Source: Spirabiliibacterium falconis (GTDB lineage Bacteria; Pseudomonadota; Gammaproteobacteria; Enterobacterales; Pasteurellaceae). From it: a stretch of DNA of 64,000 bases. The DNA is taken from positions 1-64,000 of the forward strand of contig NZ_JABMIJ010000006.1 of NCBI RefSeq assembly GCF_014885015.1. The letters run 5' to 3'. Shown in pieces: positions 16,826 through 27,260 of this stretch. Made by a program: the position numbers and the translations under genes. How positions within the stretch are numbered: position 1 is the stretch's first letter; each line of letters begins with the position of its first letter. A model generated the notes under the pieces. The model made no database searches and was not told the origin of the DNA. It saw only the letters and a list, made by a program, of their open reading frames with translations.

Positions 16826-18265
16826 ATGTCGAGAAGACTAAGAAGAACAAAAATCGTTTGTACTATGGGGCCTGCAACGGATCGCGATAATAATCTTGAG
16901 AAAATTATTGCAGCAGGGGCGAATGTAGTGCGAATGAATTTTTCCCATGGCACACCAGAAGATCATATTCAGCGTGCAGAGCAAGTGCGTGCGGTGGCGA
17001 AAAAATTAGGTAAACAAGTTGCGATTTTGGGCGATTTACAAGGGCCAAAAATCCGTGTTTCTACCTTTAAAGACGGTAAAATCTTCTTAAATATTGGGGA
17101 TAAATTCACCCTTGATGCCGATTTGCCAAAAGGTGAAGGTAACCAAAGTGCGGTCGGGCTTGATTATAAAGAGCTACCAAAAGATGTAGTGCCTGGCGAT
17201 ATTCTATTGCTTGATGATGGCCGTGTTCAGTTAAAAGTCTTATCCACTGAAGGCAATAAAGTGTTTACCGAAGTGACGGTAGGCGGTCCATTATCGAATA
17301 ACAAAGGCATTAACAAACTGGGTGGCGGGCTTTCTGCCGATGCGTTAACGCCAAAAGATAAAGCCGATATTATTACTGCGGCAAAAATTGGGGTGGATTA
17401 TTTAGCAGTTTCATTCCCTCGCAATGGTGCCGATTTGCACTATGCTCGCCAATTAGCAAAAGAAGCGGGGCTAAATGCAAAAATTGTTGCCAAAGTTGAG
17501 CGTGCTGAGGCGGTTGCAACTCAAGAAGCAATGGACGATATTATTTTAGCGTCAGATGTGATTATGGTGGCGCGTGGCGATTTGGGCGTTGAAATTGGTG
17601 ATCCTGAATTAGTGGGCGTACAGAAAAAATTAATTCGCCGCTCGCGTCGTTTAAATCGCGTTGTGATTACTGCAACCCAAATGATGGAGTCGATGATTAG
17701 CAACCCAATGCCAACACGTGCTGAGGTCATGGATGTGGCAAATGCGGTGCTAGATGGTACAGATGCGGTAATGTTATCAGCTGAAACAGCAGCAGGGCAG
17801 TATCCATCAGAAACAGTATCTGCGATGGCGAAAGTGTGCTTGGGTGCAGAAAAAATGCCAAGTGTTAATGTATCACGCCATCGTATGGATTTAACATTTA
17901 ACAGCATTGAAGAGTCGGTTGCGATGTCTGCAATGTATGCGGCGAACCATTTAGAAGGTGTGCGTGCGTTAATTGCTATGACCAGCTCTGGTCGTACCGC
18001 ACTTTTAATGTCGCGTATTAGCTCTGGCTTGCCAATTTTTGCCCTTTCTCGCAATCAAGAAGCCCTGAATTTGTGTAGCTTATATCGCGGTGTAACGCCG
18101 GTGTTCTGTGAGGAAATTAGCCGCACTGTTGAAGGCGCGAAAAGTGCGATTGCATTATTGAAAGACAAAGGTTATTTGGTCACAGGCGATTTGGTTTTAT
18201 TGACGCAAGGTGATGAGCTTGCAGCAGGGAATACCAACACATGTCGTACGTTAGTGGTTGAGTAA
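16826..18265 (+). CDS. pykA: Pyruvate kinase (PykA type)
   Basis: A 479-residue pyruvate kinase, converting phosphoenolpyruvate and ADP to pyruvate and ATP. It begins [19 protein letters not shown] as in the AMP-activated type II enzyme of E. coli (480 residues). Conserved stretches include [29 protein letters not shown] and the [15 protein letters not shown] region. The start at 16826 follows AGGGGTG; an in-frame ATG 51 bases upstream lies in the leader and has no homology. It is a single gene with a shared bidirectional terminator against hemH. Confidence 0.94.
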   Translation: MSRRLRRTKIVCTMGPATDRDNNLEKIIAAGANVVRMNFSHGTPEDHIQRAEQVRAVAKKLGKQVAILGDLQGPKIRVSTFKDGKIFLNIGDKFTLDADLPKGEGNQSAVGLDYKELPKDVVPGDILLLDDGRVQLKVLSTEGNKVFTEVTVGGPLSNNKGINKLGGGLSADALTPKDKADIITAAKIGVDYLAVSFPRNGADLHYARQLAKEAGLNAKIVAKVERAEAVATQEAMDDIILASDVIMVARGDLGVEIGDPELVGVQKKLIRRSRRLNRVVITATQMMESMISNPMPTRAEVMDVANAVLDGTDAVMLSAETAAGQYPSETVSAMAKVCLGAEKMPSVNVSRHRMDLTFNSIEESVAMSAMYAANHLEGVRALIAMTSSGRTALLMSRISSGLPIFALSRNQEALNLCSLYRGVTPVFCEEISRTVEGAKSAIALLKDKGYLVTGDLVLLTQGDELAAGNTNTCRTLVVE

Positions 18266-18281
18266 TCTTAACCGCTATGAT

Positions 18282-18314
18282 AAAAAGCCATTGCGTTCGT
18301 CAATGGCTTTTTTG
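18282..18314. terminator. Bidirectional terminator between pykA and hemH
   Basis: AAAAAGCCATTG, seven bases, CAATGGCTTTTTT: a strong 12 bp stem with A and T runs at both ends, serving both convergent genes. Confidence 0.9.
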
Positions 18315-18317
18315 TTT

Positions 18318-19271
18318 CTAGGCTAAATGCGGCTCAATCAGGCTCACCATCATGGCGATATGGTCATCACGGTCATTTAAGGCAGGAATATAGCGGTACT
18401 CCTGTCCGCCATGCTGCATAAAAAGGGTTTTATTTTCTTCAGCAATTTCTTCTAAGGTTTCCAAACAATCCACGGCAAATCCGGGGCAGACGACTGCTAC
18501 ACGCGTGTATTCACCCGTTTTAGCAATATTTTCAAGCGTTTCGTCGGTATAAGGTTGTAGCCAAGGTTCCTTACCAAAGCGAGATTGAAACGTGACTTTC
18601 CATTGCAGCTCGTTCAGTCCAAGTGCGGTGGCTACTGCAAGTGCGGTTTGCTGACAGTGTTGAGGATAAACATCCCCCTCATCGGCATAACGTTGTGGGA
18701 TACCGTGAAAAGAGAATAGCAATAACTCATCTTCTCTGAGCTCACCAATACTATTTACAAGTGCGGTAATATAGTGCGGATGATTATAGTAATGATGAAT
18801 AAATGCCAGTTGAGGGATAAAACGGTGCTGTGTTAGGCTTGCAGCCAATGCGTCAAACACGCAGGCGGTTGTAGTCGAAGAATATTGTGGGTATAACGGC
18901 AGCACAACGATTTTTTCCCCCCCTTGTTGGATGAGATTATCAACCGCACTTTGTATGGATGGTTCACCATACGTCATACCCAGCTCGACAATACAGCCTT
19001 GCTTGGCAAACTGGTGCTGTAATTTTTGTTGCTGTGCTCGGCTAATTGCGAGCAGTGGCGATCCTTGCGCTGTCCAAATGGATTGATACAGTTTTGCCAC
19101 CCGTGGAGAACGAGAAGGTAAAATAATACCATTGAGAATGAACGTCCATAACCAACGTGGGGCATCAATGACCCTACGATCAGACAGAAACTGACGCAGA
19201 TAACAACGTACCGCACGTGTGGTGGGGGCAGAGGGAGTGCCTAGATTAACTAATAAAATACCTGTTTTCAT
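18318..19271 (-). CDS. hemH: Ferrochelatase
   Basis: A 317-residue enzyme inserting Fe2+ into protoporphyrin IX, the last step of heme synthesis. The N-terminus MKTGILLVNLGTPSAPT is typical, and FSFHGIPQRYADEGDVY contains the catalytic His region, with a later conserved VVCPGFAVDCLETLEE. ATG 19271 has AAGGAC upstream; a TTG at 19286 is in frame but unlikely. It lies downstream of menI and ydiJ on the same strand, the gene order also known from H. influenzae. The sequence holds two closely spaced USS in the coding region. Confidence 0.94.
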   Translation of the reverse strand: MKTGILLVNLGTPSAPTTRAVRCYLRQFLSDRRVIDAPRWLWTFILNGIILPSRSPRVAKLYQSIWTAQGSPLLAISRAQQQKLQHQFAKQGCIVELGMTYGEPSIQSAVDNLIQQGGEKIVVLPLYPQYSSTTTACVFDALAASLTQHRFIPQLAFIHHYYNHPHYITALVNSIGELREDELLLFSFHGIPQRYADEGDVYPQHCQQTALAVATALGLNELQWKVTFQSRFGKEPWLQPYTDETLENIAKTGEYTRVAVVCPGFAVDCLETLEEIAEENKTLFMQHGGQEYRYIPALNDRDDHIAMMVSLIEPHLA

Positions 19272-19282
19272 TACTGTCCTTA

Positions 19283-19705
19283 TCAAGGTTGTGCTTTAAC
19301 CACTTGCAATGTCAGCCTGCTTTGGCACACTAACCGCTGGCTGCCATCTACAATAGCGATATGCCATACATGTTGTGTTTTGCCAAGACGTAACGGAGTG
19401 GCGCGAGCATATATTGTATTGCCTACTTTCACAGGGCGAAGATGGCTGGCGTTAATTTCACTACCTACCACCGCAAATCCTTTTTCGACGCAGCATAATC
19501 CTGCTAATGAGCCAACGGTTTCCGCCAGTAGTACAGAGACACCGCCGTGCAAAAAACCCATCGGTTGGCTGCACTGTTGTGAAACGAATAAACTGGCTTC
19601 GAGAAAATCGTCGCCCTGATTGATAAACGTAATGCCCAAATGGCTGACCGCACTTTGGGCACATAGCGCATTAAGATCATCTATACTCAAATCACGCAGC
19701 CACAT
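19283..19705 (-). CDS. menI: Hotdog-fold acyl-CoA thioesterase (YdiI/MenI)
   Basis: A 140-residue hotdog thioesterase. The conserved helix-start region GFLHGGVSVLLAETVGS carries the catalytic Glu, as in E. coli YdiI (MenI) and H. influenzae HI1161. MenI hydrolyses 1,4-dihydroxy-2-naphthoyl-CoA in menaquinone synthesis; YdiI-type enzymes also accept other acyl-CoAs. The start at 19705 is used because GGGAG lies seven bases before it, whereas the ATG at 19711 is too close. It overlaps the end of ydiJ by 14 bases, so translation is probably coupled. Confidence 0.85.
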   Translation of the reverse strand: MWLRDLSIDDLNALCAQSAVSHLGITFINQGDDFLEASLFVSQQCSQPMGFLHGGVSVLLAETVGSLAGLCCVEKGFAVVGSEINASHLRPVKVGNTIYARATPLRLGKTQHVWHIAIVDGSQRLVCQSRLTLQVVKAQP

Positions 19706-22700
19706 TTTCATTCTCCCATAAGGATAATAGTGCTTGAATAGGGTGCTTGGCGGTGAAATGTGCCATGCGTTTTACCTGAGAGCGGCATGAATAGCCCGTG
19801 GCAAGGCAATATTCAGCTGGGCGAGCAGTGATTTTGTCTGCCCAAGAGAGTTGATAAATGGCTTTTGACATCGCAATATGTTGGCTTTCATGTCCAAATG
19901 TGCCAGCCATTCCGCAGCAGCCAACGCTTTCGCATTCCAGTTGTTGATCAAAATGAGCAAAAATATGCTGCCATAAATGCCCACTGTTTGGCACGGCGGT
20001 AATTTCTGTGCAATGTGGATAAAGATACCATTTATGCGGTGAAAATGCCTGTTTTGGTAAGGTGTTGGAGTCCAATTGTTGGCTGAGCCATTCATTAACC
20101 ATCTGTACATGAAAGCGATGTTCATTACCTAATATTTCGCGGTATTCATCCCGATATGATAAAACAATCGCAGGATCAACACCCACCAGAGTAATACCCA
20201 ATTCACTGATACGATTGAGAAATGTGCCTTGTGTTTGTGCTGTTTTAGCAAAACGTCGGAGAAAGCCTTTGATGTGCTGTGCTTTACCGTTGGGTTTGAA
20301 CGGAAGTACATAAGCCGTAAAGCCTAATTTTTGTGCTAAGCGGACAAAATCGCCGACAACGCGAGCATCATAAAACGAAGTAAAGGGATCTTGCACCACC
20401 AAAACCGATTTGGCTTTTTCTTGAGGGCTGAGTTGCGCTAATTTTTCCAATGAAAACTCAGGGCAGCCGCACTTTTGTAGCTGCTCGTTCAGTGTTGGCG
20501 TGCTGAGTTGTGGCAAATCCACCATGCCGAGCGTTTTTTCAGCGAATATCGTTGTGAATGAATTAGCCGTCAATGCGTTAGCGATTTTCGGCATTTTAGC
20601 CATCAGCGGCGCATAAAGCTCAACGTTCGCGACCACGTGATCTTTGAGTGGACGCAAATAGCGTTGATGATAAAAATGATTGAATTTCGCACGAAATCGT
20701 GGCACGTCAATTTTGATCGGGCATTGGCTAGCACACGCCTTGCACGCAAGGCAGGTGTCCATTGTGGCTTTAACTTCGTGAGAGAAATCGTACTCTCCTC
20801 GCCATTTCTCCCAACTGTTACGCCATTTCGCCACGAGATCTCGCACACTGACCGCACTTTTCGTGTTGAAATCAAGCGCATCAGGTTGCACACCTTGCTC
20901 GCTTAACAGCCGCAACCATTCTCGCACCATTGCCGCACGCCCTTTAGGTGAAAAAGTGCGGTCGCGGCTGACTTTCATGGAGGGACACATTGGGCTATGC
21001 ACATCATAATTAAAGCATAAGCCGTTCCCGTTGCAGTTCATCGCACCTGCGAATTGTTGACGTGTTTGTATCGGGATTTGACGGTCAAAATCGGCACGCA
21101 TTGGTGATAAAACAGGGTAAAGTGCGGTGTCGTTTTCGAGTGGCGTGCAAATTTTGCCAGGATTGAGACGATTTTGTGGATCAAACCACGTTTTGATTTG
21201 ACGCAGTTGTTGCCATAGTGTTTCACCAAAAAAGCGTTGTGCATAGCCAGAACGCATGCCTTTGCCGTGCTCACCCCAAATCAAGCCACCATATTTGGCG
21301 GTTAGTTCAACCACCTGATCTGAAATAGTTTTAAGCAACCGCACTTGGTGTTCATCGCATAAGTCGAGTGCAGGGCGTACGTGTAATACGCCAGCGTCCA
21401 CATGCCCAAACATGCCGTATTGTAGGTGATGTGAGTCCAGCAGGGCACGAAATTCGGTAATGTAGTCCGCTAAATGTTCTGGCGGTACGCAAGTGTCCTC
21501 CACAAAAGGAAGCGGTTTGGCATTGCCTTGTGTATTCCCCAATAACCCCACCGCTTTTTTACGCATGGCATAAATTTTTAAGATAGAAGGAAGATCATCA
21601 CAGCGTTGATAACCAATAATTCCCCCTTGCTTAGCGGTGATAGCATTATCTAGTTTTGCACATAATGTGCTAACACGTTTTTCGATTAATTGTGGATTAT
21701 TACCTGCAAATTCGACAATATTTAGCCCAACGATTGGATTCGCTTCCTCTTCTGTTAATAACTCGTTGACCGAGTGCCAAATAATATCGTGTTTCGCAAG
21801 GTTTAGCACATTGGCATCGACGGTTTCCACGGAAAGTGCGTTAGCTTGCACGAGCAAAGGAGCACTACGCAGGGCAGAATCGAAAGAGTCGTATTTAATA
21901 TTGAGCAAAGTGCGGTATTTCGGGATAGGCAACAAATTGAGCTTTGCTTCACACACAAAAGCAAGAGAGCCTTCTGACCCCGTTAATATACGGCTTAGGT
22001 TAAAGTGTGTTAATTCATCGTTATACACATTTTTGAGATCATAACCTGTGATAAAACGGTTGAGTTGTGGCAAATCATGTAAAATAGTGTGGCGATGTTT
22101 ACGGCACTGTTGTGCAATATTGTGGTGTAATTGATAAGCAAAAGGAGAAAGTGCGGTTTGATTTTGTTCTAATGCATCAAGACTTAGCGATTCTGTTGTT
22201 AAAATTTCGCCATTAATCAGGACGGATTTGAGGGCAAGCACGTGATCAGAGGTTTTTCCATATTGTAGTGATCCTTGCCCTGATGCGTCAGTGTTGATCA
22301 TCCCACCAATGGTGGCTCGATTGCTGGTTGATAATTCTGGTGCAAAAAAGAGCCCATAAGGTTTTAAATAAGCGTTGAGTTGATCTTTTACCACCCCTGC
22401 TTGCACGCGTACCCAGCGTTCTTGCACATTAAGTTCCAAAATGTCAGTCATATGGCGGGAAAGATCAACAATAATATTATTATTCAGTGCTTGCCCATTG
22501 GTGCCTGTGCCTCCCCCGCGTGGGGTGAACGTTAGCGTAGCAAAGTGCGGTTGTTGTGCCAGTTTTGTAAGCCGCACCACATCGGCAATATTTTTAGGAA
22601 ATAAAATCGCCTGCGGGAGCTGTTGATAGACACTGTTATCCGTTGCAAGACTAAGACGAGCAGCGTAGTCAGAGACAATATCCCCTTCAAATTGTTGCAC

Positions 22701-22769
22701 TTGTAATTGTGCAAGATAAGATTGTGTTATGTGGTTTAAAGCAGGAACGGTGTGCAAGCGTGGCAACAT
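19692..22769 (-). CDS. ydiJ: FAD/Fe-S oxidoreductase YdiJ (D-2-hydroxyglutarate dehydrogenase type)
   Basis: A 1025-residue protein with an N-terminal FAD-binding PCMH domain (FTPRGGGTGTNGQ near 85), an FAD-oxidase C domain to about 550, a 4Fe-4S motif CLACKACASQCP near 671, and a C-terminal CCG-type domain (CCGMAG near 949). The E. coli homologue YdiJ is of about the same size and has been assigned as a D-2-hydroxyglutarate dehydrogenase; the enzyme is membrane-associated or cytosolic. It is the first gene of ydiJ-menI-hemH. The block next to ompA matches the H. influenzae order. The substrate is taken from family knowledge. Confidence 0.87.
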   Translation of the reverse strand: MLPRLHTVPALNHITQSYLAQLQVQQFEGDIVSDYAARLSLATDNSVYQQLPQAILFPKNIADVVRLTKLAQQPHFATLTFTPRGGGTGTNGQALNNNIIVDLSRHMTDILELNVQERWVRVQAGVVKDQLNAYLKPYGLFFAPELSTSNRATIGGMINTDASGQGSLQYGKTSDHVLALKSVLINGEILTTESLSLDALEQNQTALSPFAYQLHHNIAQQCRKHRHTILHDLPQLNRFITGYDLKNVYNDELTHFNLSRILTGSEGSLAFVCEAKLNLLPIPKYRTLLNIKYDSFDSALRSAPLLVQANALSVETVDANVLNLAKHDIIWHSVNELLTEEEANPIVGLNIVEFAGNNPQLIEKRVSTLCAKLDNAITAKQGGIIGYQRCDDLPSILKIYAMRKKAVGLLGNTQGNAKPLPFVEDTCVPPEHLADYITEFRALLDSHHLQYGMFGHVDAGVLHVRPALDLCDEHQVRLLKTISDQVVELTAKYGGLIWGEHGKGMRSGYAQRFFGETLWQQLRQIKTWFDPQNRLNPGKICTPLENDTALYPVLSPMRADFDRQIPIQTRQQFAGAMNCNGNGLCFNYDVHSPMCPSMKVSRDRTFSPKGRAAMVREWLRLLSEQGVQPDALDFNTKSAVSVRDLVAKWRNSWEKWRGEYDFSHEVKATMDTCLACKACASQCPIKIDVPRFRAKFNHFYHQRYLRPLKDHVVANVELYAPLMAKMPKIANALTANSFTTIFAEKTLGMVDLPQLSTPTLNEQLQKCGCPEFSLEKLAQLSPQEKAKSVLVVQDPFTSFYDARVVGDFVRLAQKLGFTAYVLPFKPNGKAQHIKGFLRRFAKTAQTQGTFLNRISELGITLVGVDPAIVLSYRDEYREILGNEHRFHVQMVNEWLSQQLDSNTLPKQAFSPHKWYLYPHCTEITAVPNSGHLWQHIFAHFDQQLECESVGCCGMAGTFGHESQHIAMSKAIYQLSWADKITARPAEYCLATGYSCRSQVKRMAHFTAKHPIQALLSLWENENVAA

Positions 22770-23154
22770 AATGAATATCCAACAATAGCATTTAAATTAA
22801 AAATAGCGTAAAATAGTGTTAAATTTTAACATATTTGGCTATTTAAAAAAGCAAAATGCGATGTTTACACCCAATTTTATTAGGCATCGCTTATCTTGAA
22901 AAGTTCAAAAAATAGGCAATAAAACGTGAGATAACATGCTTTTTTGATTGTTTTTTAGTCAAAAGACGCTATTTAAAAGTCAATTTGGTTGATTTTCGGC
23001 TTTTTGTCGTTGATAATAAACGAACACTCAGAAGAGCAATCTTCAGAGCTTGTTAGTCTGTATAGAGTTGCTCTATAAAACGGATTAGCCGATTAACTTA
23101 TATTAAATTTATTAAATCGGCGAATACTTAACTCAAATTAAAGAGGACATTGAA
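22770..23154. promoter_or_regulatory. Divergent ydiJ/ompA promoter region and ompA leader
   Basis: A 385 bp AT-rich gap with no gene. Near ydiJ is GTTAAATTTTAAC (22818-22830). Near ompA is the perfect inverted repeat TATAGAG-TTG-CTCTATA (23061-23077), and a leader hairpin GCCGATT ... AATCGGC (23088-23121) precedes AAAGAGGA, the ompA ribosome site. I cannot fix the transcription start. Confidence 0.55.
23088..23121 (+). promoter_or_regulatory. Hairpin in ompA 5' leader
   Basis: GCCGATT and AATCGGC form a perfect 7 bp stem around a 20-base AT-rich loop, ending about 35 bases before the ompA start. Leader hairpins stabilise ompA mRNA in E. coli; the same role here is only inferred. Confidence 0.45.
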
Positions 23155-24195
23155 ATGAAAAAAACAGCAATTGCATTAGCTATTTCTGGTTTTGCGTTAG
23201 CGTCAGTAGCTCAAGCTGCTCCACAAGCAAACACTTTCTACACAGGTGTTAAAGCAGGTTGGGCAAAATATCACGACGGCGTGAAAGTTGGTAGCAACGT
23301 TGTTAATGAAGGTCAATATGACAAAACTCGTCGTAACTCTGTAACTTACGGTGTTTACGGTGGTTATCAAATTAGCCCTAACTTCGCAGCAGAATTAGGT
23401 TATGACTACTACGGTAGCTATGAATTAAAATCACCAGGTGCAGATAAATTCAAACACACTGCACACGGTGCTAACTTAAGCTTGAAAGCAAGCTACCCAA
23501 TCGTAACTGATTTAGATTTCTATGCGAAAGTGGGTGCAGCGTTAGTCCACTCTAACTACAAATTTACAGGTAAAGTTGCTGAGAAAAAACACTCTAACCG
23601 TGTTTCAGCTCTTTTCGCTGGTGGTTTAGAATATGCAATCACACCAAGCCTTGCTTTCAACGTTGAATATCAATGGTTGAACAATGTAGGTAAATTAAAA
23701 CTTGATGAAAAAACTGTTGACTATCGTCCAGACATCGGTTCTGTAACTGCAGGTTTAACTTACCGTTTTGGTCAATCAGTTCAAGCACCTGAAATCGTAA
23801 CTAAAAAATTCGCATTCAGCTCTGATGTATTATTTGCATTCGATAAAGCGGATTTAAAACCAACTGCAGCACAAGCAATCGACACCATGACTGCTGAAGT
23901 TGCTCAATCAGGTCTTAATAACCCTAACTTCAACGTTGCTGGTTACACTGACCGTTTAGGTTCTGATGCTTACAACTTAAAACTTTCTCAAAAACGTGCT
24001 GAAACTGTGGCTAACTACTTAGTGTCTAAAGGTGTTCCACAAACTAACGTTTCTGCAGTAGGTTACGGTAAAGCAAATCCTGTAACAGGCAGCAACTGTG
24101 ACGCAGTTAAAGGTCGTAAAGCACTTATCGCTTGTTTAGCGCCAGATCGTCGTGTTGAAGTAGCTGTACAAGGTGCTAAAACTTTCAAAATGTAA
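23155..24195 (+). CDS. ompA: Outer membrane protein OmpA (P5 type)
   Basis: A 346-residue major porin-like protein. The signal peptide ends in SVAQA-A near residue 21. The N-terminal eight-stranded barrel (about 22-205) begins APQANTFYTGVKAGWA, the family start in Pasteurellaceae; the C-terminal OmpA domain (about 220-346) binds peptidoglycan, with FAFDKADLKP and NLKLSQKRAETVANYL. Codon use is more uniform than in neighbouring genes, fitting very high expression, and no USS lies in the coding sequence. GAGGA precedes the ATG. The gene is alone, with a strong terminator. Confidence 0.95.
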   Translation: MKKTAIALAISGFALASVAQAAPQANTFYTGVKAGWAKYHDGVKVGSNVVNEGQYDKTRRNSVTYGVYGGYQISPNFAAELGYDYYGSYELKSPGADKFKHTAHGANLSLKASYPIVTDLDFYAKVGAALVHSNYKFTGKVAEKKHSNRVSALFAGGLEYAITPSLAFNVEYQWLNNVGKLKLDEKTVDYRPDIGSVTAGLTYRFGQSVQAPEIVTKKFAFSSDVLFAFDKADLKPTAAQAIDTMTAEVAQSGLNNPNFNVAGYTDRLGSDAYNLKLSQKRAETVANYLVSKGVPQTNVSAVGYGKANPVTGSNCDAVKGRKALIACLAPDRRVEVAVQGAKTFKM

Positions 24196-24222
24196 TCATT
24201 GATTACATATAACGTTAAAGAT

Positions 24223-24248
24223 AAAACCCAGCTACGGCTGGGTTTTTT
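24223..24248 (+). terminator. Rho-independent terminator after ompA
   Basis: AAAACCCAGC-TACG-GCTGGGTTTTTT: a 10 bp stem with a tetraloop and a T run, 27 bases after the ompA stop. Confidence 0.92.
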
Positions 24249-24323
24249 AATGTGTAACCAAAAGTGCGGTTTGGCATAAAAAACGGTATAATGCGCACGT
24301 TTATATCGTATTGGAATCATTTT

Positions 24324-25406
24324 ATGGAAAAAAAGCAAGATCCAAATATTCATCTTTACCCAGAACACCACCATACACATTTTGTGCCTATTGTTGTCAC
24401 AATCGCGTGTTCAATTGTTATTCTGGCTGGTGTTAAAGCAGCATCAGATCTATTAACCCCCCTATTATTAGCGTTATTTATTGCGATAGTTTGCTCGCCG
24501 TTAATAAAAAAAATGATGCGGTATAAAATTCCGCAATGGCTGGCAATTGCGATTTTACTGCTGGTTATTTTTATTGGCTTTAGTATTTTTGCCTCAATGA
24601 TTGGTGCATCGATCAACGAATTTACTGCCTCATTACCTGAATATAAGATTTTACTTTCGCAAAAAATGCAATGGATTTTAAAATGGGCACATCACTATAA
24701 TCTTAATGCCTTAATTCCACAGCAAAAATTAGCTGAAAGTTTTGACCCGAATATTGTGATGAATGTTATCAGTAATGCTTTAGGTCAAGTGTCTGGCATG
24801 GTGAGTGACATTTTTGTGCTATTTTTAATCGTAGTGTTTATGCTTTCAGAAATTCCACTAGCAAAACGTAAGCTAAATTATTTGGTCAGTGGGCAGACAG
24901 TTGGTGAGCAGCGTCAGGTCAAAAGTGATGTTTATCGTGTAGTGGACGGCGTGATTCAATATCTGTCCATAAAAACAATCACCAGTTTGATAACGGGCAT
25001 TGTAATATATATCGTGTTGAAATTGCTTGGCATACAATATGCTATTTTATGGGGAACATTGGCGTTTTTACTTAATTATGTGCCCAATATTGGCTCAATT
25101 ATTGCAGCTATACCTGCAGTGGTTCAGGCATTTATTTTAAATGGCGTGCTTGAAGGGGTTGTGTTAATTGCCATTTATACCGCAATAAATATTGTTGTAG
25201 GGAGTGTCGTCGAGCCGAAAATGATGGGTTCTCGCCTTGGTCTTTCGACATTGATTGTTTTTATTTCGTTGATTTTTTGGGGCTGGTTACTTGGCATTGT
25301 GGGAATGTTTCTCTCCGTGCCACTTACTATGGCAACCAAAATCGCTTTAGAAGCGAATCCTGCCACAGAAAAATTAGCTTATATTTTAGGTAATGGTGAA
25401 AAATAA
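24324..25406 (+). CDS. ydiK: AI-2E family membrane protein (YdiK-like)
   Basis: A 360-residue inner-membrane protein of the AI-2E/PerM family with about eight hydrophobic segments and a large loop near 70-150. The C-terminal half contains the family motif LNYVPNIGSIIAAIP. The function is uncertain: some members export autoinducer-2 or act in Na+/H+ exchange, but none of this is shown by the sequence. ATG 24324 is chosen with TTGGA upstream; the reading frame extends back to 24264 without a ribosome site. In E. coli ydiK is likewise beside ydiI and ydiJ, which supports the name. Confidence 0.78.
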   Translation: MEKKQDPNIHLYPEHHHTHFVPIVVTIACSIVILAGVKAASDLLTPLLLALFIAIVCSPLIKKMMRYKIPQWLAIAILLLVIFIGFSIFASMIGASINEFTASLPEYKILLSQKMQWILKWAHHYNLNALIPQQKLAESFDPNIVMNVISNALGQVSGMVSDIFVLFLIVVFMLSEIPLAKRKLNYLVSGQTVGEQRQVKSDVYRVVDGVIQYLSIKTITSLITGIVIYIVLKLLGIQYAILWGTLAFLLNYVPNIGSIIAAIPAVVQAFILNGVLEGVVLIAIYTAINIVVGSVVEPKMMGSRLGLSTLIVFISLIFWGWLLGIVGMFLSVPLTMATKIALEANPATEKLAYILGNGEK

Positions 25407-25448
25407 GGATTATGAAATTTATTCACGTTTAATGTGAAAATATCCACG

Positions 25449-25477
25449 TTGACTTATTCCCCATCGCTGTTTATTTT
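25449..25477 (+). promoter_or_regulatory. metF promoter
   Basis: TTGACT (25449-25454), a 17-base spacer, TATTTT (25472-25477). The MetJ boxes start at the next base, covering the likely start of transcription. Confidence 0.6.
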
Positions 25478-26406
<929 letters not shown>

Positions 26407-26430
26407 GCTAGAACAATTTTTTGCTATACT

Positions 26431-26453
26431 AAGGGCATGATGCCCTTTTTTAT
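26431..26453 (+). terminator. Terminator after metF
   Basis: AAGGGCA-TGA-TGCCCTTTTTTATT: a short GC stem and six T, 25 bases after metF and directly before the elyC ribosome site. Confidence 0.8.
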
Positions 26454-26464
26454 TGGAGTTCTTT

Positions 26465-27229
26465 GTGGATATTATTTTGCGTAAAGTATTGTTAAACGCT
26501 TTATTGCCACCGTTTAATATCATTTTGCTGCTACTATTTGCGGGTGCGTGCTATTATGTTGACTGGAAAGTTATCGCACGCATAAGTGCGGTTTGTGCAA
26601 TAGCATTACTCTTTTTGTTAAGCACCCCGTTTGTGGCGCATCATCTACAAAAATCCCTGACGTCACGGTTAACCCTACCCACGTTAGATGAATTTAGCCA
26701 AGGTGATCTGATCATTGTGCTCGGTGGTGGAGTGCGAGAAAGCGATCTTGGCATCCATGAATGCACGATTAGTGGTTTGCCGCTTGAACGTATGCGTTTT
26801 GGTGCTCAACTGCATAAAAAAGTGCGGTTGCCGTTGTTGGTTTCAGGTGGTAGTCTATTTGATTGTGAGGCAGAAGCCGATGCAATGGCACGCGAATTTG
26901 ATTATTATTTTAATATCCAGCCCAAATGGATTGAAAATAAATCGCATACAACCACTGAAAATGCACGCTTTAGTCGAGAACTACTGGAAAAAGAAGGAAT
27001 CAAGCAGCCAACTATTGTGCTCGTAACAAATGATTGGCATATGCAACGGGCAAAATTTTTGTTTGAGCGACAAGGTTTCACGGTTTTGCCAGCAATGGTC
27101 AACACGCAAGTAGAACTTGATAGTGGCATCATTAATATTATTCCTCAAGCATCTGCATTGCTAAGTAGCCAGCAGGCATTGAAAGAGTGGTTAGGGTATT
27201 GGGTGCTGAAATGGAATCTGATGAAATGA
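26465..27229 (+). CDS. elyC: YdcF/ElyC family envelope protein (DUF218)
   Basis: A 254-residue protein with two N-terminal hydrophobic segments (about 8-55) and a DUF218 domain (about 80-240) carrying IIVLGGG, SGGSLFDCEAEADAMA and TNDWHMQRA. E. coli ElyC, of like layout, supports envelope integrity and lipid-carrier handling for cell-wall polymers. The likely start is GTG at 26465, six bases after GGAG; a TTG at 26453 is in frame but lies in the metF terminator. Just before that terminator TATACT at 26425 could be its own -10. It converges on ettA. Confidence 0.8.
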   Translation: MDIILRKVLLNALLPPFNIILLLLFAGACYYVDWKVIARISAVCAIALLFLLSTPFVAHHLQKSLTSRLTLPTLDEFSQGDLIIVLGGGVRESDLGIHECTISGLPLERMRFGAQLHKKVRLPLLVSGGSLFDCEAEADAMAREFDYYFNIQPKWIENKSHTTTENARFSRELLEKEGIKQPTIVLVTNDWHMQRAKFLFERQGFTVLPAMVNTQVELDSGIINIIPQASALLSSQQALKEWLGYWVLKWNLMK

Positions 27230-27230
27230 A

Positions 27231-27255
27231 AAAGTGCGGTCATCGACCGCACTTT
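27231..27255. terminator. USS pair between elyC and ettA
   Basis: AAAGTGCGGT, five bases, ACCGCACTTT between convergent genes, likely ending both transcripts. Confidence 0.65.
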
Positions 27256-27260
27256 GCGTT

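Noticed and set aside
24191-24208. TGTAATCATTGATTACAT palindrome at the ompA stop
   Set aside because: It overlaps the stop codon and lies just before a clear terminator. Nothing suggests a protein site, and AT-rich inverted repeats of this size occur by chance.
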